DNA from: Betaproteobacteria bacterium RIFCSPLOWO2_02_FULL_68_150
Lineage (GTDB): Bacteria > Pseudomonadota > Gammaproteobacteria > Burkholderiales > SG8-39
Reading direction: 5' to 3'
Length of the DNA: 16,628 bases
Assembly: GCA_001771975.1 (NCBI GenBank)
Contig: MERE01000160.1
Coordinates: 1-16,628 of the forward strand
In this document: positions 13,542-16,628 of the stretch, piece by piece
How positions within the stretch are numbered: position 1 is the first letter of the stretch
How the letters are laid out: each line of letters starts with the position of its first letter
Notes under the pieces: model-generated
What the model was told of the DNA's origin: nothing
Database searches by the model: none
The model's input: the letters and a program-made list of their open reading frames with translations, nothing else
Made by a program: the position numbers and the translations under genes

Positions 13542-16442
13542 TCAGACGGCCTGCGCCACCGGCCTGGCCTGCGCCGCGAACAGCACCTCGAACTGCTCAA
13601 CCGTCACCGCCGGCGAGAACAGATTGCCCTGGAACTCGTCGCAGCCGCAGGCGCGCAGGAATTCGATCTGCTCGCGCGTCTCGACGCCCTCGGCCACGAC
13701 GCCGAAACCGAGCTTGTGCGCCATCGCAATCACCGCCGTGATGATGGCGGCATCGTCGGCGTCGCTGGCGAGGTCGTGGATGAACGAACGGTCGATTTTC
13801 AGGCGGTCGATCGCGAAACGCTTGAGGTAGGCGAGCGAAGAGTAGCCGGTGCCGAAATCGTCGATCGCGAGCGGCACCCCGAGCGCGTTGATTTCGCGCA
13901 TCGCGGCAACGCTGTAATCCGTGTCCATCATCACCAGCGTCTCGGTGATCTCCAGTTCGATCAGCTTCGGCGAGACGCCGCTTTCGCCGAGCAGCCGCCT
14001 GAGCGCGGGCACCAGCCCGCGGCGCTGGAACTGGCGCGGCGAGACGTTGACCGAAACCGGTACCGGACCGAGGCCCTGCGCCTGCCAGCGCCGCACCTGT
14101 TCGATCGCGCTGCCGAGCACCCATTCGCCCACCGCCACGATCATGCCGGTTTCCTCGAGCAGGGGCACGAAGTCCGCCGGCGCCACCAGTTGCGCGCTGC
14201 CCGGCGGCCGCCAGCGCAGCAGTGCCTCCGCCCCTGTGATGCGCCCCGAGTCGACGCCGACGCGCGGCTGGTAGTGCAATATGAACTCGTTGCGCCCCTG
14301 AGCCTGGCGCAAGCGGCTCTCCAGCTCGAGGAACTGCGCTGTGCGCCGGTTCATCTCGGCGTTGAAGAACATGTAATTGGCGCGCCCCTGCTCCTTGGCG
14401 CTGTACATCGCCACGTCGGCGTTGCGGATCAGCGTGTCCTGGTCCTCGCTGTCGTCGGGGAACACGGTGATCCCGATCGAGGCATTGACGTACACCTCGT
14501 GGCTGTCCAGATGCATCGGCGTCGCGAGCCGGTCGAGGATCTTCTGCGCCACGGTGCGCGCCTTCTGCGCATCGGGCATGTCGGGCAGCAGCACCGCGAA
14601 TTCATCGCCGCCGAGGCGTGCCACGGTGTCGCCGCCGCGGGTGCACTCCAGCAGTCGCCGGGCGACCTCGACCAGCAGCTGGTCGCCGACGGTGTGACCG
14701 AGCGTGTCGTTGACCAGCTTGAATCGGTCGAGGTCGATGAGCATGACGCCGACGTTGCTGCGGTTGCGGCGCGCGCGCGACAGCAGCTGCGGCAACCGGT
14801 CGCGCAGCAGATTGCGGTTGGGCAGCCCGGTGAGCGCGTCGTGATGCGCCAGGTGCGCGAGTTTCTCCTCGGCGCGTTTCTGCGCATCGATCTCCACGGT
14901 CGAGCCGGCGAAGCGCAGCACCCGGCCGTCGGCACCCCAGACCGCCTGGCCCACGGATCGAATCCAGACATGGCTGCCGTCCCTGCGCTGCAGCCGGTAC
15001 TCGATTTCGTAAGGCGTACGTTCCGAGAAATGGCTGCGCAGCGCCTCGTCGACGGACGGCCGGTCCTCTGGATGGATGCGGCGCAGGAACTCGTCGCGGC
15101 GGTTCGGCAGCTCGGCGTCCTCGTAGCCCATCATCTGCTTCAGGCGCGGCGACATGTAGTAGCGGTCCTCGACCGTGTTCCAGTCCCAGATGCCGGCGCC
15201 CGAGCCGCGCACGGCGTACTGCAGGCGGTCTTCCGAGAGCCGCAGCGCCTCTTCCGCGCGCTTGCGCTCGGTGATGTCGACGTTGGTACCCGCCATGCGC
15301 AGCGCGCGCCCGCTGCGGTCACGCTCGATCACGCGACCGCTACTGCGCACCCAGCGCCACTCGCCGCTGCGCGTACGCACGCGGTGCTCCTCCGAATACC
15401 GCTCGGCCTTGCCTTTCATCACCGCGACCGACGCCGCCACCACGGTCGCGACTTCGTCCGGATGCGCAAGCGCCACCAGCGCCTCGATCGTGGTCCGGGT
15501 TTCCCCGGGCGGGTCGCCGAGCAGCTTCGCCCAGCCCTCGCTCAGGTAGACGCGCCGCGTGCGCAGGTCGGTGTCCCAGATCGAGACCTCGGAAGCTTCC
15601 ATCGCCAGTTGCAGGCGTTGCTTGGCATCGACCAGGTCGACCTCGGCGCGCTTGCGCCCGGTGATGTCCTGGAAGCTGCAGACGCGGCCGACCACTTCAC
15701 CGCCGGAGTGCTGCGGCACCGAATGGCGCTCGAGCACGCGGCCGTCGGCGAGGGCGATTTCTTCCCGCGCCTCGCGTTGCGGATCCGCGTACAGGGTTTC
15801 CAGGTCCGCCGCGGTCGCCGCCGGATCGGAAAGCTTCGGCGCGATCATCGCCAGCAACTCACGCATGTCGCGCCCGGCGAGCGACTCCGCGGACACGCCG
15901 AACAGGTCGACGAAGCGTGCGTTCCACGCGGTGATGCGGCGGTCCAGGCCGGTCACCAGCACGCCTTCGGCGGTCGAGTCGAGCGTCGCCTCGAGCAGCG
16001 AGCGCGAGGCATCGCGCGCCTGTTCGGCAGCGCGCCGCGCGCTGACCTCCTCGAACATCGCGATCAGGTAATCGGGCCTGCCGTTTCTGCGGCGCACCAG
16101 CGCCAGCGACAGCCGCACCCACACGGCCCGGCCGGTGCGATGCAGGTAGCGCTTCTCCAGGCTCAGGCTTTCGATCTCGCCGCCGAGCAGCCTCGGCAGA
16201 TCAGCGTCGGCCGCGGCGCGGTCTTCGGGATGCGAGAATTCGCGCGCATCGCGCCCGATCAGGGACTTCTCGCGGCGGCCCAGGATCTCGCACAACTTCG
16301 CGTTCACGCGCAGCAGCACCCCCTCCAGGCTCACATGGGCGATGCCGATCGCGGCACGCTCGAAGGTGGCGCGAAAACGCTCTTCAGCCGCGCGCGAGGC
16401 AGCCGTAGGGGCCTTAGGAGATGCCTTGGTTCGATGCGGCAC
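13542..16442 (-). CDS. PAS-GGDEF-EAL cyclic-di-GMP signalling protein
   Basis: 966 residues from GTG 16442. An alternative GTG at 16493 adds 17 residues but lies upstream of a good promoter, so the shorter start is preferred. There is no signal peptide or membrane segment, so it is cytoplasmic. Four PAS/PAC sensor modules occupy about 20-135, 145-265, 275-395 and 405-525 (each ending in D/E-I-T/S-x-R/K-KRAE-like joins). The diguanylate cyclase domain follows (~532-690) with an intact GGDEF at 611-615 and an allosteric I-site RxxD at 602-605. The phosphodiesterase domain (~705-960) keeps EALLRW at 739, EITE at ~831, DDFGTGYSS at 861, the catalytic Lys in RLKIDRSF and AEGVET. Both activities could therefore be real, with the PAS array choosing between synthesis and breakdown. 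The signal is unknown, since no heme or flavin residue can be assigned. It is co-transcribed with the acetyltransferase. Confidence 0.95.
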   Translation of the reverse strand: MPHRTKASPKAPTAASRAAEERFRATFERAAIGIAHVSLEGVLLRVNAKLCEILGRREKSLIGRDAREFSHPEDRAAADADLPRLLGGEIESLSLEKRYLHRTGRAVWVRLSLALVRRRNGRPDYLIAMFEEVSARRAAEQARDASRSLLEATLDSTAEGVLVTGLDRRITAWNARFVDLFGVSAESLAGRDMRELLAMIAPKLSDPAATAADLETLYADPQREAREEIALADGRVLERHSVPQHSGGEVVGRVCSFQDITGRKRAEVDLVDAKQRLQLAMEASEVSIWDTDLRTRRVYLSEGWAKLLGDPPGETRTTIEALVALAHPDEVATVVAASVAVMKGKAERYSEEHRVRTRSGEWRWVRSSGRVIERDRSGRALRMAGTNVDITERKRAEEALRLSEDRLQYAVRGSGAGIWDWNTVEDRYYMSPRLKQMMGYEDAELPNRRDEFLRRIHPEDRPSVDEALRSHFSERTPYEIEYRLQRRDGSHVWIRSVGQAVWGADGRVLRFAGSTVEIDAQKRAEEKLAHLAHHDALTGLPNRNLLRDRLPQLLSRARRNRSNVGVMLIDLDRFKLVNDTLGHTVGDQLLVEVARRLLECTRGGDTVARLGGDEFAVLLPDMPDAQKARTVAQKILDRLATPMHLDSHEVYVNASIGITVFPDDSEDQDTLIRNADVAMYSAKEQGRANYMFFNAEMNRRTAQFLELESRLRQAQGRNEFILHYQPRVGVDSGRITGAEALLRWRPPGSAQLVAPADFVPLLEETGMIVAVGEWVLGSAIEQVRRWQAQGLGPVPVSVNVSPRQFQRRGLVPALRRLLGESGVSPKLIELEITETLVMMDTDYSVAAMREINALGVPLAIDDFGTGYSSLAYLKRFAIDRLKIDRSFIHDLASDADDAAIITAVIAMAHKLGFGVVAEGVETREQIEFLRACGCDEFQGNLFSPAVTVEQFEVLFAAQARPVAQAV

Positions 16443-16469
16443 GCACGTTCCGATCGGTAGCCGGAGCGC

Positions 16470-16498
16470 ACTATACGGCTGGAGTTGATCCACGACAA
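16470..16498 (-). promoter_or_regulatory. Candidate sigma-70 promoter of the PAS-GGDEF-EAL gene
   Basis: On the minus strand TTGTCG (16498-16493) is followed after exactly 17 bases by TATAGT (16475-16470). These are four and five matches to the -35 and -10 consensus. Transcription would begin near 16463, about 20 bases before GTG 16442 and downstream of the alternative GTG 16493. It lies just after the terminator of the previous gene, where a promoter is expected. Confidence 0.55.
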
Positions 16499-16511
16499 TC
16501 CCGCGCCAGCA

Positions 16512-16537
16512 AAAAGGCCGCCCGGAGGCGGCCTTTT
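16512..16537 (-). terminator. Rho-independent, probably bidirectional terminator
   Basis: A perfect 11-bp stem (AAAAGGCCGCC at 16512-16522 with its complement at 16527-16537) closes a CGGA tetraloop. A/T runs on both outer sides let it work in either direction. On the minus strand it lies 22 bases after the stop of the gene entering from the right and is followed by five T's. It therefore most likely ends that gene and insulates the PAS-GGDEF-EAL operon. Confidence 0.9.
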
Positions 16538-16559
16538 CTTGCAGCGCGGAAACGCCGAA

Positions 16560-16628
16560 TCAGTCGCTCCCCGCCGTGGCCTCCGCAGCCGGCGTCTCTT
16601 CTGCCGCCGGCATTTCCGCCAGCACCGG
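16560..16628 (-). CDS. C-terminal tail of an unidentified minus-strand gene, cut by window edge
   Basis: A minus-strand frame open to the window edge encodes PVLAEMPAAEETPAAEATAG, then Ser-Asp and a TGA at 16562-16560. A good terminator follows 22 bases later, which supports a real gene end. Acidic Ala/Glu/Pro-rich tails of this kind occur on several ribosomal and RNA-binding proteins of betaproteobacteria, but 22 residues of low complexity do not identify the protein. I assign no function. Confidence 0.5.
   Translation of the reverse strand, partial: PVLAEMPAAEETPAAEATAGSD

Noticed and set aside
13533..16460. 975-codon + strand open frame opposite the PAS-GGDEF-EAL gene
   Set aside because: It is Arg/His/Ala/Val-rich with no domain pattern and mirrors a gene with clear PAS, GGDEF and EAL motifs; a typical GC-rich antisense shadow.

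Overview
The window is high-GC proteobacterial DNA, most like a betaproteobacterium of the Burkholderiales type. That is inferred from family content (IclR/SDR pair, mandelate-racemase-like enzyme, PCu(A)C chaperone, DUF47-Pit pair, PAS-GGDEF-EAL protein) and GC-rich third positions, not from a marker gene. I saw no tRNA, rRNA, CRISPR array or insertion sequence. Genes are tightly packed and no gene-free stretch exceeds about 120 bases. || Left part (1-5565, + strand): an ECF sigma factor missing its N-terminus is translationally coupled to a membrane anti-sigma-like protein. That protein's exported half is almost entirely 52 Asn-Ala-Ser triplets, encoded by a 27-bp DNA repeat. A perfect-stem terminator follows. 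Then come a large secreted protein combining an HExxH metallopeptidase-like domain, a TolB-like propeller and a probable outer-membrane barrel, and a PrsW-family intramembrane protease. PrsW of Bacillus cleaves an anti-sigma factor, so the order sigma / membrane anti-sigma / envelope metallopeptidase / PrsW suggests an envelope-sensing circuit. This is the most interesting system candidate here. || Middle part (5594-8552): an IclR-type regulator is divergent from an SDR gene reduced by a large internal deletion to its first 24 codons and last ~62 codons. Two perfect palindromes and a promoter-like sequence lie between them. A DUF47 (PhoU-like) gene and a Pit phosphate transporter follow as an operon. 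|| Right-middle (8598-13022): a PCu(A)C copper chaperone, a mandelate-racemase-subgroup enolase-superfamily enzyme and an alpha/beta hydrolase lie on the minus strand. They are divergent from an SDR-fold protein and a zeta-crystallin-type NAD(P)H:quinone oxidoreductase. This looks like a small catabolic cluster, substrate unknown. The SDR lacks the canonical YxxxK lysine, and the racemase-like enzyme has KxR where mandelate racemase has KxK. A 41-codon remnant with a ketopantoate-reductase-like N-terminus ends the + strand group. || Right end (13019-16628, minus strand): a GNAT acetyltransferase sits just downstream of a four-PAS GGDEF-EAL protein whose cyclic-di-GMP motifs are all intact. A terminator separates this pair from the C-terminal tail of another minus-strand gene running off the window.
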